The notes beneath the pieces are model-generated. The model ran no database searches. It was not told the DNA's origin and saw only the letters and a list, made by a program, of their open reading frames with translations. Shown here piece after piece: positions 54,112-63,316 of a stretch of 64,000 nt of DNA (position 1 is its first letter; each line of letters opens with the position of its first letter). The position numbers were made by a program, and so were the translations under genes. The stretch comes from Acidithiobacillus caldus ATCC 51756 (GTDB taxonomy: Bacteria; Pseudomonadota; Gammaproteobacteria; Acidithiobacillales; Acidithiobacillaceae), in contig NZ_CP005986.1 of NCBI RefSeq assembly GCF_000175575.2, positions 751,549 to 815,548 of the forward strand, given 5' to 3'.

Positions 54112-54911
54112 GCCGGGGCGCGGGAACGATCGAGATGCTTTTGGATGGTGCCCAGCAGCTGGGCGTGAATCTTGATGTTGCCGGCGACGATGTTTCCCGA
54201 CTCCAGATAGCTTTGCTCGCCGTGAAAGTCCGTCGCAACACCGCCGGCCTCCTGAACCAGCAGAGCACCCGCCGCCATGTCCCAGGGTTTGAGATTGAAC
54301 TCAAAAAAACCGTCGTAGCGCCCGGCGGCGACGTAGGCCAGATCCAGGGCCGCAGAGCCGGCCCGGCGCAGTCCGGCGGTGTGCTGCATCAGGTCCTTGA
54401 AAATGGCCAGGTAGTCGTCCAGATAGCTGAAATCGCGAAAGGGAAAACCGGTGGCGATGAGACTCGGATCCAGGTCGCGCACCGCCGACACGCGCATACG
54501 GCGATCGTTGAGGTGCGCACCGCTGCCACGACTGGCCGTAAAGAGTTCATTGCGCAGAGGATCGAAGATGACGGCGTGTTCGAGGCGGTCGAAGTGGCGT
54601 ACCCCGATGGAAACGCAGAGGGTTGGTACGGCGTGGATGAAGTTGGTAGTGCCGTCCAGAGGGTCGATGATCCACTCGTAGTCGCGATTGGCGATACGGC
54701 TACCCTCCTCGCCGAGGATACCGTGATCGGGGTAGGCGCGCTGGATGGTCTCGACGATGACGGCCTCGCAACGCTGGTCGATTTCGGTAACGAAGTCGTT
54801 GTGCCCTTTGCTGGATACCTGCAGTTCGTTGACCCGATCGATGGCCCGGTTGATGATGTCGCCCGCCTTGCGCGCAGCGCGCACGGCCGTAACGAGAATG
54901 GGGTGTTGCAT
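54108..54911 (-). CDS. suhB: Inositol-1-monophosphatase / Nus factor SuhB
   Basis: A 267-residue Mg-dependent phosphatase, starting at the ATG at 54911. Metal-binding signatures are present in order: ILGEEGSR, WIIDPLDGTTNFIHA (DPxDGT) and KPWDMAAGALLVQEAGG. It opens MQHPILVTAVRAARKAGDII, typical of SuhB, which in E. coli also joins the rRNA antitermination complex. It diverges from trmJ across 31 bases, an arrangement also seen in E. coli and others. Confidence 0.94.
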   Translation of the reverse strand: MQHPILVTAVRAARKAGDIINRAIDRVNELQVSSKGHNDFVTEIDQRCEAVIVETIQRAYPDHGILGEEGSRIANRDYEWIIDPLDGTTNFIHAVPTLCVSIGVRHFDRLEHAVIFDPLRNELFTASRGSGAHLNDRRMRVSAVRDLDPSLIATGFPFRDFSYLDDYLAIFKDLMQHTAGLRRAGSAALDLAYVAAGRYDGFFEFNLKPWDMAAGALLVQEAGGVATDFHGEQSYLESGNIVAGNIKIHAQLLGTIQKHLDRSRAPA

Positions 54912-54942
54912 GACAACTCCGCTGGCTGGGAATGGAGAGTAG

Positions 54943-55734
54943 ATGGCTGAGTATAGGGAAGAAGACGGATCCCTGCACGGAAAAGCGCCACTGGCGCCGG
55001 ATCTGCGCATCGTCCTGGTGGAAACCAGTCACCCGGGCAATATCGGGTCCGCCGCCCGCGCCATGAAGGTCATGGGCCTGGAGCGCCTGGTCCTGGTGCG
55101 GCCGCACCGTTTCCCCGATGCCCAGGCGACGGCGCTGGCCTCGGGCGCCGAGGATCTTCTGGAGCGCGCCGAGGTGTACGACGATCTTGCCGCGGCGCTG
55201 GCAGACTGTCGGCGGGTCTATGGGACGACTGCTCGCGATCGGCACATCGCTTGGCCGCAGTTGACGGCACGCCCGGCGGCAGCGGAAATCGTGGCCTTGG
55301 GTGCTTCGGCACCGGTGGCCATTCTGTTTGGCAACGAGCGCGTCGGGCTCAGCAACCGCGAGTTGGACCTTTGCCAGTGCCTGATCCAGATTCCCACGGC
55401 CGAAGCCTACCGCTCCCTCAATCTCGCCCAGGCGGTACAGATCCTGGCCTATGAATTATTGCTGGCGCAGCGGGAGACACGGCACCCGGCGCCGAGTGTG
55501 CTGGAGACGGCGGCCCCTCGGGCCGCCATGGAGGGTTTCTATGGGCATCTGGCCCAGGTCCTGCGTCAGGCGGGATTTCTCCAGGCACCGCGTGAGACGC
55601 ACATGATGCGCCGTCTGCGCAGGCTCTTCGATCGCGCCCGGCCCGACCTCAACGAAGTGTATATCCTGCGGGGCATCCTCACCGAGGTGGAGCGCTGGGC
55701 GCAGATGGACAAGGGCGATGGGCATCGTCTCTAA
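54943..55734 (+). CDS. trmJ: tRNA (cytidine/uridine-2'-O-)-methyltransferase TrmJ
   Basis: SPOUT-family methyltransferase for position 32 of the anticodon loop. The 263 residues show the three SPOUT motifs: HPGNIGSAARAMKVMG (about 30-45), VAILFGNERVGLSNRELDLC (about 125-144) and IPTAEAYRSLNLAQAVQILA (about 148-167), the knot where S-adenosylmethionine binds. A C-terminal helical extension (LRRLRRLFDRARP... with key part DLNEVYILRGIL) is the TrmJ-specific part. It diverges from suhB and precedes cysE, an arrangement found upstream of isc clusters in E. coli-like genomes. Confidence 0.93.
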   Translation: MAEYREEDGSLHGKAPLAPDLRIVLVETSHPGNIGSAARAMKVMGLERLVLVRPHRFPDAQATALASGAEDLLERAEVYDDLAAALADCRRVYGTTARDRHIAWPQLTARPAAAEIVALGASAPVAILFGNERVGLSNRELDLCQCLIQIPTAEAYRSLNLAQAVQILAYELLLAQRETRHPAPSVLETAAPRAAMEGFYGHLAQVLRQAGFLQAPRETHMMRRLRRLFDRARPDLNEVYILRGILTEVERWAQMDKGDGHRL

Positions 55735-55783
55735 TGCTCCGATGACCGCGGATGGCAAGGGCAGGCTAAGGGAGTGAAAACGC

Positions 55784-56542
55784 ATGGCCGGTAGCTGGCG
55801 TGAGGAAATGGAAGCCATCTTTGCCCGCGATCCGGCGGCGCGCACGCGCCTGGAGATCCTGCTCACCTATCCTGGTGTGCACGCCCTGCTGATCTACCGG
55901 CTGGCACATCGGCTCTGGGTTCACGGCTGGCGCTTGCCGGCACGGCTGCTGTCGGCCTTTGGACGCTGGGCCACGGGCATCGAGATTCACCCTGGCGCAC
56001 GCATCGGCAAAGGCTTTTTCATCGATCACGGCATGGGGGTCGTCATCGGCGAGACGGCGGAGATCGGCGATGACTGCACCCTCTACCATGGGGTCACCCT
56101 GGGCGGTACCTCCTGGCAGCCGGGCAAGCGGCACCCGACCCTGGGCCGGGGGGTGATCGTCGGCGCCGGTGCCAAGGTGTTGGGGCCGATCCGGGTGGGT
56201 GACGGCGCCCGGATCGGCTCCAATGCCGTGGTGGTCAAGGACGTGCCCGACGGGGCTACCGTGGTGGGCGTACCGGGTCGGATCGTCAACAAGGGTGCGG
56301 GATCGGCACAGTTCGATGCCTATGGTCAACGCGGTCAGATGCCCGATCCGGTGGCGCGGGCGGTGGAGTGCATGCTGGAGCACATGCACCGGCAGGATGC
56401 CGAGATTGCCCAGCTGCGGGAGGCCTTGCGGCAGCTCCAGCCGGGAGCCGGCGAGATTGCCGTGGAGGAGTTGCACTGTAGCCTGGATGCCGAGGCGGCG
56501 GAGACGGATGTGCGGGAGGGAACCTCGGACCGGAATAGTTGA
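55784..56542 (+). CDS. cysE: Serine O-acetyltransferase
   Basis: Makes O-acetylserine, the carbon skeleton for cysteine. The 252-residue protein begins with a helical domain ([17 protein letters not shown]) followed by left-handed beta-helix hexapeptide repeats: [40 protein letters not shown] and [20 protein letters not shown], with the catalytic His in HPG and DHG. The last 60 residues are acidic and variable. It lies 48 bases before the iscR ATG, so cysteine supply and Fe-S assembly genes are adjacent. It may be the epsilon-proteobacterial-like short type; length is slightly below E. coli CysE (273). Confidence 0.93.
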   Translation: MAGSWREEMEAIFARDPAARTRLEILLTYPGVHALLIYRLAHRLWVHGWRLPARLLSAFGRWATGIEIHPGARIGKGFFIDHGMGVVIGETAEIGDDCTLYHGVTLGGTSWQPGKRHPTLGRGVIVGAGAKVLGPIRVGDGARIGSNAVVVKDVPDGATVVGVPGRIVNKGAGSAQFDAYGQRGQMPDPVARAVECMLEHMHRQDAEIAQLREALRQLQPGAGEIAVEELHCSLDAEAAETDVREGTSDRNS

Positions 56543-56567
56543 CTAATTCGGTAGGAATTAGTAGGAT
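56539..56567 (+). promoter_or_regulatory. isc promoter with overlapping inverted repeat (probable IscR site)
   Basis: TTGACT (56539-56544) and TAGGAT (56562-56567) with a 17-base spacer, 23 bases before iscR. Inside the spacer lies a perfect inverted repeat ACTAATTC-GGTAG-GAATTAGT (56542-56562), overlapping the -35 and the start of the -10. E. coli IscR sites begin ATAGTTGACTA, and here ATAGTTGACTAATTC is found at the same point. This is a good candidate for autorepression by [2Fe-2S] IscR. Confidence 0.85.
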
Positions 56568-56590
56568 GCTCACCAGAGTGAGGTAAGGCA

Positions 56591-57076
56591 ATGAAACTGA
56601 CGACCAAAGGCCGCTACGCGGTCACTGCGATGCTCGACTTGGCCCTGCACCAGGATGGTGGGGTGGTGACCGTCGCCGACATCTCGCAGCGGCAACAGAT
56701 ATCGGTGGCTTACCTGGAGCAGCTTTTCGGTCGTCTGCGCCGGCGGGGTCTGGTGGAGAGTGTGCGGGGTCCCGGCGGTGGTTATCGCCTTGCCGATCCC
56801 ACGGCGCAGATTCCCTTGACGCAGATCGTCGAGGCGGTCAACGAGTCCATCCACACGACGCAGTGTGGTGGGGATCCGGTGCAGTGCTGCAAGGGCGAAG
56901 GCCAGCAGTGTCTGACCCACGATCTCTGGGAGGCCTTGGGACAGCAGATAGCGGCTTTTTTGGGTGGCATCACCCTGGCTCAGCTGGTGGCGGAGCAGCG
57001 GCGCAAGGAGGCGCAGGTCGCCGCACCCCTGCGCCTGGCAGCGCGAGCCCGACCCGGTGAGCCTCTACACGGTTGA
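56591..57076 (+). CDS. iscR: Fe-S cluster regulator IscR
   Basis: Rrf2-family regulator that carries a [2Fe-2S] cluster and represses the isc genes when the cell has enough clusters. The 161 residues begin [19 protein letters not shown], with the winged-helix recognition segment [19 protein letters not shown] and wing [10 protein letters not shown]. Cluster ligands lie in [16 protein letters not shown] (Cys at about 92, 98, 99 and 106). Directly downstream of a promoter with a matching operator, and first gene of the cluster. Confidence 0.95.
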   Translation: MKLTTKGRYAVTAMLDLALHQDGGVVTVADISQRQQISVAYLEQLFGRLRRRGLVESVRGPGGGYRLADPTAQIPLTQIVEAVNESIHTTQCGGDPVQCCKGEGQQCLTHDLWEALGQQIAAFLGGITLAQLVAEQRRKEAQVAAPLRLAARARPGEPLHG

Positions 57077-57089
57077 GGAGAGTGTGACG

Positions 57090-58358
57090 ATGAATCAGGT
57101 CAAGTCCCTGTCGGAGGTAAAGACGCAGATGCTGCACAACGGCCAGCACCAGCGCCCCATCTATCTCGACTATCAGTCCACCACGCCGGTAGACCCCCTG
57201 GTGCTGGAGCAGATGCTGCCCTACCTGACCCAGGAATTCGGTAACCCGGCGAGCCGGTCGCACAGCTATGGCTGGGCGGCCGAGGAGGCGGTGGAGCGGG
57301 CGCGGGCGCAGGTGGCGGCAGCCATCCACGCCGATCCCAAGGAGATCGTCTGGACTTCGGGAGCGACGGAGGCGACCAACCTGGCCATCAAGGGTGCGGC
57401 GCATTTCTATTCCGGCAAGGGCAAGCACCTCATCACCCTGCGTACGGAACACAAGGCCACCCTGGACACCTGTCGGCAATTGGAGCGGGAGGGCTTCGAG
57501 GTAACCTACCTGGACGTTCAGGAAAACGGCCTGGTGGATCTCGACGCCTTCGTCGCTGCCCTGCGCCCGGACACCATACTGGCCTCCGTGCTCTTTGTGA
57601 ACAACGAGATCGGGGTCATCCAGCCCATGGAAGCGATCGGTCGCATCCTGCGCGAGCGCAAGATTCTTTTCCATGTGGACGCCGTACAGGCCCTGGGCAA
57701 GGTGCCCGTGGACGTGGAGGCCATTCACGCCGATCTCATGAGCCTGTCCGGTCACAAGATCTATGGCCCCAAGGGTATCGGTGCCCTCTATGTGCGGCGC
57801 AAACCGCGGGTCCGGGTCGAGGCGCAGATCCACGGTGGCGGCCACGAGCGCGGTATGCGCTCGGGCACCCTGCCGACGCATCAGATCGTCGGCATGGGAG
57901 CGGCAGCGGAGCTCGCCGTGCAGTCCATGGAGAGCGACTCGCGGCGTATCCGCCAGTTGCGCGACCGGCTCTGGCGCGGGATTCAGGAGCGGGTTGAAGA
58001 AGTCTACGTCAACGGCGACATGGAGCATCGGGTACCGCACAACCTCAATGTCAGCTTCGCCTTCGTCGAAGGCGAGTCGCTGCTCATGGCCCTCAAGGGC
58101 ATTGCGGTATCCAGTGGTTCTGCCTGTACTTCGGCAAGCCTCGAGCCCTCCTACGTGTTGCGCGCGCTGGGCAAGTCCGATGAATTGGCGCATAGCTCCA
58201 TCCGCTTCGGTATCGGTCGCTACACCACGGAGGAGGAGATCGATACCACCATCGAGCTCATCGCCGCCAAGGTGGGTAAGCTGCGTGAATTGTCTCCTCT
58301 GTGGGAGATGCATCAGGAAGGTATCGACCTCAACAGTATTCAGTGGGCGGCGCACTGA
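57090..58358 (+). CDS. iscS: Cysteine desulfurase IscS
   Basis: PLP enzyme that takes sulfur from cysteine for Fe-S clusters and tRNA thiolation. The product has 422 residues from the ATG at 57090 (GAGGAG upstream), about 18 more than E. coli IscS because of an N-terminal extension before [15 protein letters not shown]. The PLP Lys is in [14 protein letters not shown] (about 223) and the persulfide Cys in [17 protein letters not shown] (about 346). It supplies sulfur to IscU and, via relay, to the downstream MnmA. The ATG at 57090 is preferred over the earlier open frame, which overlaps iscR. Confidence 0.96.
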   Translation: MNQVKSLSEVKTQMLHNGQHQRPIYLDYQSTTPVDPLVLEQMLPYLTQEFGNPASRSHSYGWAAEEAVERARAQVAAAIHADPKEIVWTSGATEATNLAIKGAAHFYSGKGKHLITLRTEHKATLDTCRQLEREGFEVTYLDVQENGLVDLDAFVAALRPDTILASVLFVNNEIGVIQPMEAIGRILRERKILFHVDAVQALGKVPVDVEAIHADLMSLSGHKIYGPKGIGALYVRRKPRVRVEAQIHGGGHERGMRSGTLPTHQIVGMGAAAELAVQSMESDSRRIRQLRDRLWRGIQERVEEVYVNGDMEHRVPHNLNVSFAFVEGESLLMALKGIAVSSGSACTSASLEPSYVLRALGKSDELAHSSIRFGIGRYTTEEEIDTTIELIAAKVGKLRELSPLWEMHQEGIDLNSIQWAAH

Positions 58359-58405
58359 GTTTTTTGCCCGTCGCAAGATCGGAATCGAGAAAGGAGTGAA
58401 CTACC

Positions 58406-58831
58406 ATGGCCTACAGTGAAAAAGTCATCGATCATTACGAGAATCCCCGCAACGTCGGGAGTTTTGACAAGGGCGACGAGTCCGTCGGTACCGGCATGGT
58501 TGGCGCGCCCGCTTGCGGTGATGTCATGCGTCTGCAGATCCGGGTGAATGCGCAGGGCATCATCGAGGACGCCCGCTTCAAGACCTATGGCTGCGGTTCG
58601 GCCATTGCCTCCTCGTCGCTCGTGACGGAGTGGGTCAAGGGCAAGACCCTGGACGAAGCCATGACCATCAAGAACAGTCAGATTGCCGAGGAGTTGGAAC
58701 TACCCCCGGTAAAGATCCACTGCTCGGTGTTGGCCGAGGATGCCATCAAGGCGGCGGTGCAGGATTACCTGCAGAAGCACGGCAGTGCTGCCGGTGAAGC
58801 GAAGGTCGCAGCCGAAGCCGCGAGTCACTGA
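58406..58831 (+). CDS. iscU: Fe-S assembly scaffold IscU
   Basis: Scaffold on which clusters are first built. The 141 residues begin MAYSEKVIDHYENPRNVGSF and contain the three cluster Cys in VGAPACGDVMRLQI, KTYGCGSAIASSS and PPVKIHCSVLAEDAIK, where PPVKxHC is the LPPVK-type site recognised by HscA. The C-terminal 15 residues (Gly/Ala/Glu-rich) extend beyond E. coli IscU. AGGAGTG upstream of the ATG. Confidence 0.97.
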   Translation: MAYSEKVIDHYENPRNVGSFDKGDESVGTGMVGAPACGDVMRLQIRVNAQGIIEDARFKTYGCGSAIASSSLVTEWVKGKTLDEAMTIKNSQIAEELELPPVKIHCSVLAEDAIKAAVQDYLQKHGSAAGEAKVAAEAASH

Positions 58832-58840
58832 GGCGCCAGC

Positions 58841-59164
58841 ATGGCCATCGTCCTAACGGAACGGGCTGCCGAGCAGGTGCGTCGCAGCATCGCCAAGCGC
58901 GGCAAAGGGCAGGGCATCCGTATCGGGGTCAAGACCAGCGGTTGTTCGGGGCTTTCCTACGTGATGGAGTTCGTGGATGAGCCAAGACCCGAGGATCGGG
59001 TGTTCAGCCATGCCGATGTGCGCCTCTTCGTGGATCCCAAGAGCTTGATTTATCTGGACGGGATGGAAGTGGATTTCACCCGGGAGGGGCTGAACCAGGG
59101 CTTTCGCTTCAACAATCCCAACGTCAAGAACACCTGTGGTTGCGGCGAGAGCTTCACGACCTGA
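58841..59164 (+). CDS. iscA: A-type Fe-S carrier IscA
   Basis: A 107-residue A-type carrier. It begins [17 protein letters not shown], has the first Cys in [17 protein letters not shown] (about 35) and the C-terminal pair in NTCGCGESF (about 99 and 101), the three ligands of the family. It accepts clusters from IscU/HscA and delivers them to target proteins. Its stop overlaps the hscB ATG by one base. Confidence 0.95.
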   Translation: MAIVLTERAAEQVRRSIAKRGKGQGIRIGVKTSGCSGLSYVMEFVDEPRPEDRVFSHADVRLFVDPKSLIYLDGMEVDFTREGLNQGFRFNNPNVKNTCGCGESFTT

Positions 59165-59787
59165 TGGCCCCGCTGCGTTGTCCCCAGTGCGGGGCAGAAT
59201 GCGCTACCTGTTCGGTGCTCTGCCCTGCCTGCTCTGCCCTGCTGCCCTTCGATCCTTCCTGCAGCCTCTTTGCCAGTTTGGGGCTGCCGGAGTCCTACGC
59301 CTTGGATGCGGCAGATCTGCGCGAGCGCGCCCTGGATCTGCAACGGCATCTCCACCCCGATCGCTTTGCTCGGGCGTCCGCATCCCTGCAGCGGCGCTCC
59401 CTGGAGTGGAGTACGCGGATCAATGAGGCCGCAGCAGTGCTCGGGGACCCCCTGCGACGTGCAGACTATCTTTTTGCTCGACGTTTTGGGCATTCGGCTT
59501 TGGGTGAGGCGCAAGGCAGTATTCGCGATCCCGAGCTCCTCATGCGCCAGATGGAGTATCGCGAACAGCTGGAGTCCATTGCCAAGGCGCGGGATCAAGC
59601 GGCTCTGGATGACCTGCGCCGACAGATCGGGCAGGATGAACAGAGCCTGCAGCAGCGAGTCGCCGCAGCCTTCGCGCGGGAGGACAGCGACGGCGAGGCC
59701 TTGGCTGCGGCCCTTCAGGAATGGCAGTATCTGCGCAAACTGCGGGCAGAATTGGAGCGCAGGGAAGAGTCCTGGGATTTTGCCTAG
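59164..59787 (+). CDS. hscB: Co-chaperone HscB with N-terminal CxxC-type segment
   Basis: J-domain partner of HscA. The 207-residue protein is started at the ATG at 59164, overlapping the iscA stop. The first 35 residues hold two Cys pairs, [20 protein letters not shown] and CPACSALLPF, suggesting a zinc knuckle that E. coli HscB lacks but some eukaryotic HSC20 proteins possess. The J-domain follows (LGLPESYALDAADLRERALD, then HLHPDRFARAS with the HPD triad at about 62-64), and the C-terminal helical bundle that binds IscU (about 115-207) is intact. Confidence 0.92.
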   Translation: MAPLRCPQCGAECATCSVLCPACSALLPFDPSCSLFASLGLPESYALDAADLRERALDLQRHLHPDRFARASASLQRRSLEWSTRINEAAAVLGDPLRRADYLFARRFGHSALGEAQGSIRDPELLMRQMEYREQLESIAKARDQAALDDLRRQIGQDEQSLQQRVAAAFAREDSDGEALAAALQEWQYLRKLRAELERREESWDFA

Positions 59788-59819
59788 GGCAGTTGGGCGC
59801 ATAGCACGAGGAGGGACGT

Positions 59820-61685
59820 ATGGCGTTGATGCAGATTGCCGAACCGGGACAGAGCCAGGCTCCCCATGAGCGGCGTCTGGCCATCGGTATCGACCTCGGC
59901 ACCACCCATTCCCTGGTGGCAACGGTGCGCTCGGCCATACCCGAGACCATTCCCGATCTGGAGGGGCGGGTGTTGTTGCCCTCCGTGGTGCATTACGCTG
60001 CCGATGGGCGGGTCGAGGTGGGCTACGCGGCCCGCGCGGCTGCCGTGGAGGATCCCCACAATACCATTGCCTCGGTGAAACGTTTCATGGGCCGGGGGGC
60101 GGCGGATGTCGGCCGTCTTGCGGGGCATCTGCCCTTCGAGATCGTGCCGGGGGAGGGCATGGTGCGGATTCGCACCGTGGCCGGGGACAAGAGTCCCGTG
60201 GAGGTCTCGGCGGAGATCCTCAAGGCCCTCAAGGAGCGAGCCGTCGCCGCCCTGGGCGGGGAGCCCCAGGGGGCGGTCATCACGGTGCCGGCCTATTTCG
60301 ATGACGCCCAGCGGCAGGCCACCAAGGATGCGGCTGCCCTGGCCGGTCTCCCGGTTTTGCGTCTGCTGGCGGAACCGACGGCCGCAGCGGTGGCTTATGG
60401 TCTGGACAAGGGCTCCCGTGGTCTCTACGCCGTCTTTGATCTGGGCGGCGGGACCTTCGATTTTTCGCTGTTGCGCCTGCAGCAGGGCGTCTTCGAGGTG
60501 CTCGCCACCGCCGGCGATGCCGCTCTGGGTGGTGACGACATGGACCATGCCATAGCCGAGCATCTGCTGGAGGAGTTTCCGGATTTTGCCCGCGACCCGG
60601 GCTTTCGGCGCCAGAGTCTGCAGCTTGCGCGTGGTCTGAAAGAGCGTTTGAGCGAGGTGGATTCGGCCACCGCCCAGCTCGTCCTGCCCACGGGCGAGAG
60701 CCGTAGCTGGACCTTGCAACGCAGTGATCTCGAGTCCTGGATCGCGCCCATCTTGCAGCGAACCCTGGCGCCTTGCCGCCGGGCCCTGCGCGACGCGGGT
60801 GTGGAGCGCTCGGCCATCGACGGGGTGGTGCTGGTGGGCGGTGCCACCCGCGTTCCCCTGTTGCAGCGCATGGTTGCCGAATTCTTTGGCCGGGAGCCCC
60901 TGACGGACATCGATCCCGATCGCGTGGTCGCCCTGGGTGCAGCCATTCAGGCCGACGCCCTGGTGGGTAACCAGGGTGAGGACCTCCTGCTCATGGATGT
61001 GCTGCCCCTGTCGCTGGGCCTCGAGACCATGGGCGGGCTGGTGGAGAAGATCATTCCGCGCAATACGCCCATCCCGGTGTCGCGCGCCCAGGAGTTCACG
61101 ACCTTCAAGGATGGTCAGACGGCCATGTCCATCCATGTGCTGCAGGGTGAGCGGGATCGGGTGGAAGACAATCGTTCTCTGGCCCGCTTCACCTTGCGCG
61201 GTATCCCTCCCATGGTGGCCGGCCAGGCGCGCATTCGCGTGACCTTTCAGGTGGATGCCGATGGCCTGCTGGCCGTCCGCGCCGAAGAAACCAGCACGGG
61301 GGTGCGTGCCGAGGTGCAGGTGAAGCCCTCCTACGGCCTCGACGACGCCGCCATCACCCAGATGCTCCAGGATGCCCTGCAGAACGCCGCCGACGATGTC
61401 GCCCATCGCCGCCTGGCCGAGGCCAGGGTAGAGGGTGAGCGGGCGCGTGAGGCCCTGGCCAGCGCCCTGACCGCCGATGCGGCCCTGCTTGCGGACGCTG
61501 AGCGCCAGGCCATCGAGGCGGCCCGGGACGATCTCGACCGGGCCCTCGCCGGAAGCGATGCCGATACCATCACCGCCGCCATGGAAGCCTTGGAGAAGGC
61601 GGCGGAGGTTTTGGTGGAAAGGCGTATGAACCGTGCCGTGCGCAGTGCCATGGCCGGCCACTCCATCGACGAATGGAAGGATTGA
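59820..61685 (+). CDS. hscA: Hsp70-type chaperone HscA
   Basis: Specialised Hsp70 that remodels IscU for cluster release. The 621 residues have the ATPase domain with [68 protein letters not shown] and [15 protein letters not shown], then a linker [13 protein letters not shown] and the substrate-binding domain. Length is as in E. coli HscA (616), shorter than DnaK. It is between hscB and fdx. Confidence 0.96.
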   Translation: MALMQIAEPGQSQAPHERRLAIGIDLGTTHSLVATVRSAIPETIPDLEGRVLLPSVVHYAADGRVEVGYAARAAAVEDPHNTIASVKRFMGRGAADVGRLAGHLPFEIVPGEGMVRIRTVAGDKSPVEVSAEILKALKERAVAALGGEPQGAVITVPAYFDDAQRQATKDAAALAGLPVLRLLAEPTAAAVAYGLDKGSRGLYAVFDLGGGTFDFSLLRLQQGVFEVLATAGDAALGGDDMDHAIAEHLLEEFPDFARDPGFRRQSLQLARGLKERLSEVDSATAQLVLPTGESRSWTLQRSDLESWIAPILQRTLAPCRRALRDAGVERSAIDGVVLVGGATRVPLLQRMVAEFFGREPLTDIDPDRVVALGAAIQADALVGNQGEDLLLMDVLPLSLGLETMGGLVEKIIPRNTPIPVSRAQEFTTFKDGQTAMSIHVLQGERDRVEDNRSLARFTLRGIPPMVAGQARIRVTFQVDADGLLAVRAEETSTGVRAEVQVKPSYGLDDAAITQMLQDALQNAADDVAHRRLAEARVEGERAREALASALTADAALLADAERQAIEAARDDLDRALAGSDADTITAAMEALEKAAEVLVERRMNRAVRSAMAGHSIDEWKD

Positions 61686-62024
61686 ATGACCCACATCCGA
61701 GTCCTGCCGCACCACGAACTCTGTCCCGAGGGCGCCGAATTCGATGCCGAACCGGGGGAGAGCATCATCGAAGCGGCGCTGCGCAATGGCGTGCACATCG
61801 AGCACGCGTGCGAGATGTCCTGCGCATGTACCACCTGCCACGTGATCCTGCGCGAGGGCTTCGATAGCCTCGAACCCGCCGAAGAAAAGGAAGAGGACCT
61901 GCTGGACAAGGCCTGGGGCCTGGAACCGACCTCCCGATTGAGCTGCCAGGCCAAGGTGGGCGATGCCGACCTCGTCATCGAGATTCCCAAGTACACCATC
62001 AACCTGGAAAAGGAGCGGCACTGA
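61686..62024 (+). CDS. fdx: [2Fe-2S] ferredoxin of the isc cluster
   Basis: A 112-residue adrenodoxin-like ferredoxin that gives electrons to IscS/IscU for cluster assembly. Ligands are Cys 42, 48, 51 and 87 ([15 protein letters not shown] and RLSCQAK); Cys46 is also kept as in E. coli Fdx. It begins right after the hscA stop and its stop overlaps the iscX start by one base. Confidence 0.96.
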   Translation: MTHIRVLPHHELCPEGAEFDAEPGESIIEAALRNGVHIEHACEMSCACTTCHVILREGFDSLEPAEEKEEDLLDKAWGLEPTSRLSCQAKVGDADLVIEIPKYTINLEKERH

Positions 62025-62218
62025 TGCGTTGGACGGACACCCAGGATATCGCCATCGCCCTGGATGAAGCCCATCCCGATGTGGATGTGGCCCACATCCG
62101 CTTCACGGACCTGCACCGCTGGGTGACGGAGTTGCCGGAGTTCGCGGACGACCCGGAGCGCTCCAACGAGGGTATCCTCGAGGCCATCCAGATGGCTTGG
62201 CTCGCCGAGCGGGACTAG
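62024..62218 (+). CDS. iscX: Fe-S assembly protein IscX
   Basis: A 64-residue acidic protein that binds iron and IscS and fine-tunes assembly. It contains [29 protein letters not shown]-type (VAHIRFTDLHRWVTELPEF) and ILEAIQMAWLAERD, matching the family end to end. The start overlaps the fdx stop. Confidence 0.95.
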   Translation: MRWTDTQDIAIALDEAHPDVDVAHIRFTDLHRWVTELPEFADDPERSNEGILEAIQMAWLAERD

Positions 62219-62227
62219 GCGCGGGGC

Positions 62228-63274
62228 GTGGCGAGAATCGTCGTCGCCCTGTCGGGTGGGGTAGACTCGGCGGTGGCAGCAGCGCTCCTCGCCGATGCGG
62301 GTCACGACTTGGTGGGAGTCACCCTGCGTTTGTGGCCTCAGAGTCGCTGCTGCGACGAGCGCGATATCGAAGATGCCGCGGACCTGTGTGCGCAGCTAGG
62401 GATCCCCTATCGGGTGTTGGACTATCGTCAGCGGTTTCGCGAGGCCATCGTCGAGCCCTTCGTTGCCGATTACCTGGCCGGACGTACCCCCAATCCCTGC
62501 GCGCGCTGCAATCAGCTTCTGAAATTCACTGCCCTGTGGCAGGAATCGGCGGCGCTCGGAGCCGATTTTCTGGCGACAGGGCATTACGTGCGCCTGCGCG
62601 AGGTGGGGGACGACTGGCAACTCCGGCGTGCCGTGGATGAGCGCAAGGATCAGTCCTACTTTTTGTTTGCCGTCCCCGGGGAGCTCTTGCCCCGGCTGCG
62701 GTTCCCCCTCGGGGAGTGGCGCAAGGAGGAGGTGCGCACCTGGGCACGGCAGCGCGGTTTGGCCATCGCCGCCAAGGGCGATTCACAGGATCTCTGCTTC
62801 ATCCCCGATGGCGACACCGGCGCCTTCATCAAATCGCAGACGCAGGTGGAGGTACGGCCAGGGGACATTGTCGATGCCACGGGAGCCGTGCTGGGACAGC
62901 ACGAGGGTCTCGTCCACTACACCGTCGGCCAGCGCCGCGGTCTGGGTGGAGGGGCAGCGGTGCCGCGCTATGTCCTTGCTCTCGATGCCAAGCACAACCG
63001 GCTGCAGGTGGGCCCTGAAGCCGCCCTGTTCCGCGGCGAGGCGCGCTTGCGCGACTGTAACTGGTTGACAACACAGAGCGTAGCACTGGACACTCCGGTC
63101 ACGGTCAAGCTGCGCTACGCAGCGTCCCCGGTCCCGGCGACGCTGCGGCTGCTGGATGGAGCGGCGGCACACCTGCGCTTTGCCACACCACAGCGGGCCA
63201 TTACCCCGGGGCAGGCTGCCGTGTGCTATGATGGCGATCGGCTGCTGGGCGGCGGTTGGATCGCGGACGGATGA
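62228..63274 (+). CDS. mnmA: tRNA-specific 2-thiouridylase MnmA
   Basis: Thiolates U34 of tRNAs for Lys, Glu and Gln. From the GTG at 62228 it has 348 residues. Motifs: PP-loop VVALSGGVDSAVAAALL (about 4-20), catalytic Cys in NPCARCNQLLKF (about 85-96) and the second Cys in SQDLCFIPDGD (about 180-190), GHYVRLRE, KDQSYFLFAVP, and the C-terminal GQRRGLGGG and VCYDGDRLLGGGWI. It is downstream of the isc cluster, so the IscS sulfur donor is close by. Uses sulfur from IscS through a relay not in this window. Confidence 0.95.
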   Translation: MARIVVALSGGVDSAVAAALLADAGHDLVGVTLRLWPQSRCCDERDIEDAADLCAQLGIPYRVLDYRQRFREAIVEPFVADYLAGRTPNPCARCNQLLKFTALWQESAALGADFLATGHYVRLREVGDDWQLRRAVDERKDQSYFLFAVPGELLPRLRFPLGEWRKEEVRTWARQRGLAIAAKGDSQDLCFIPDGDTGAFIKSQTQVEVRPGDIVDATGAVLGQHEGLVHYTVGQRRGLGGGAAVPRYVLALDAKHNRLQVGPEAALFRGEARLRDCNWLTTQSVALDTPVTVKLRYAASPVPATLRLLDGAAAHLRFATPQRAITPGQAAVCYDGDRLLGGGWIADG

Positions 63275-63316
63275 GGCATGCGTTGGAATTGGGTTCTGAA
63301 GGAGGGGCGGGAACCG

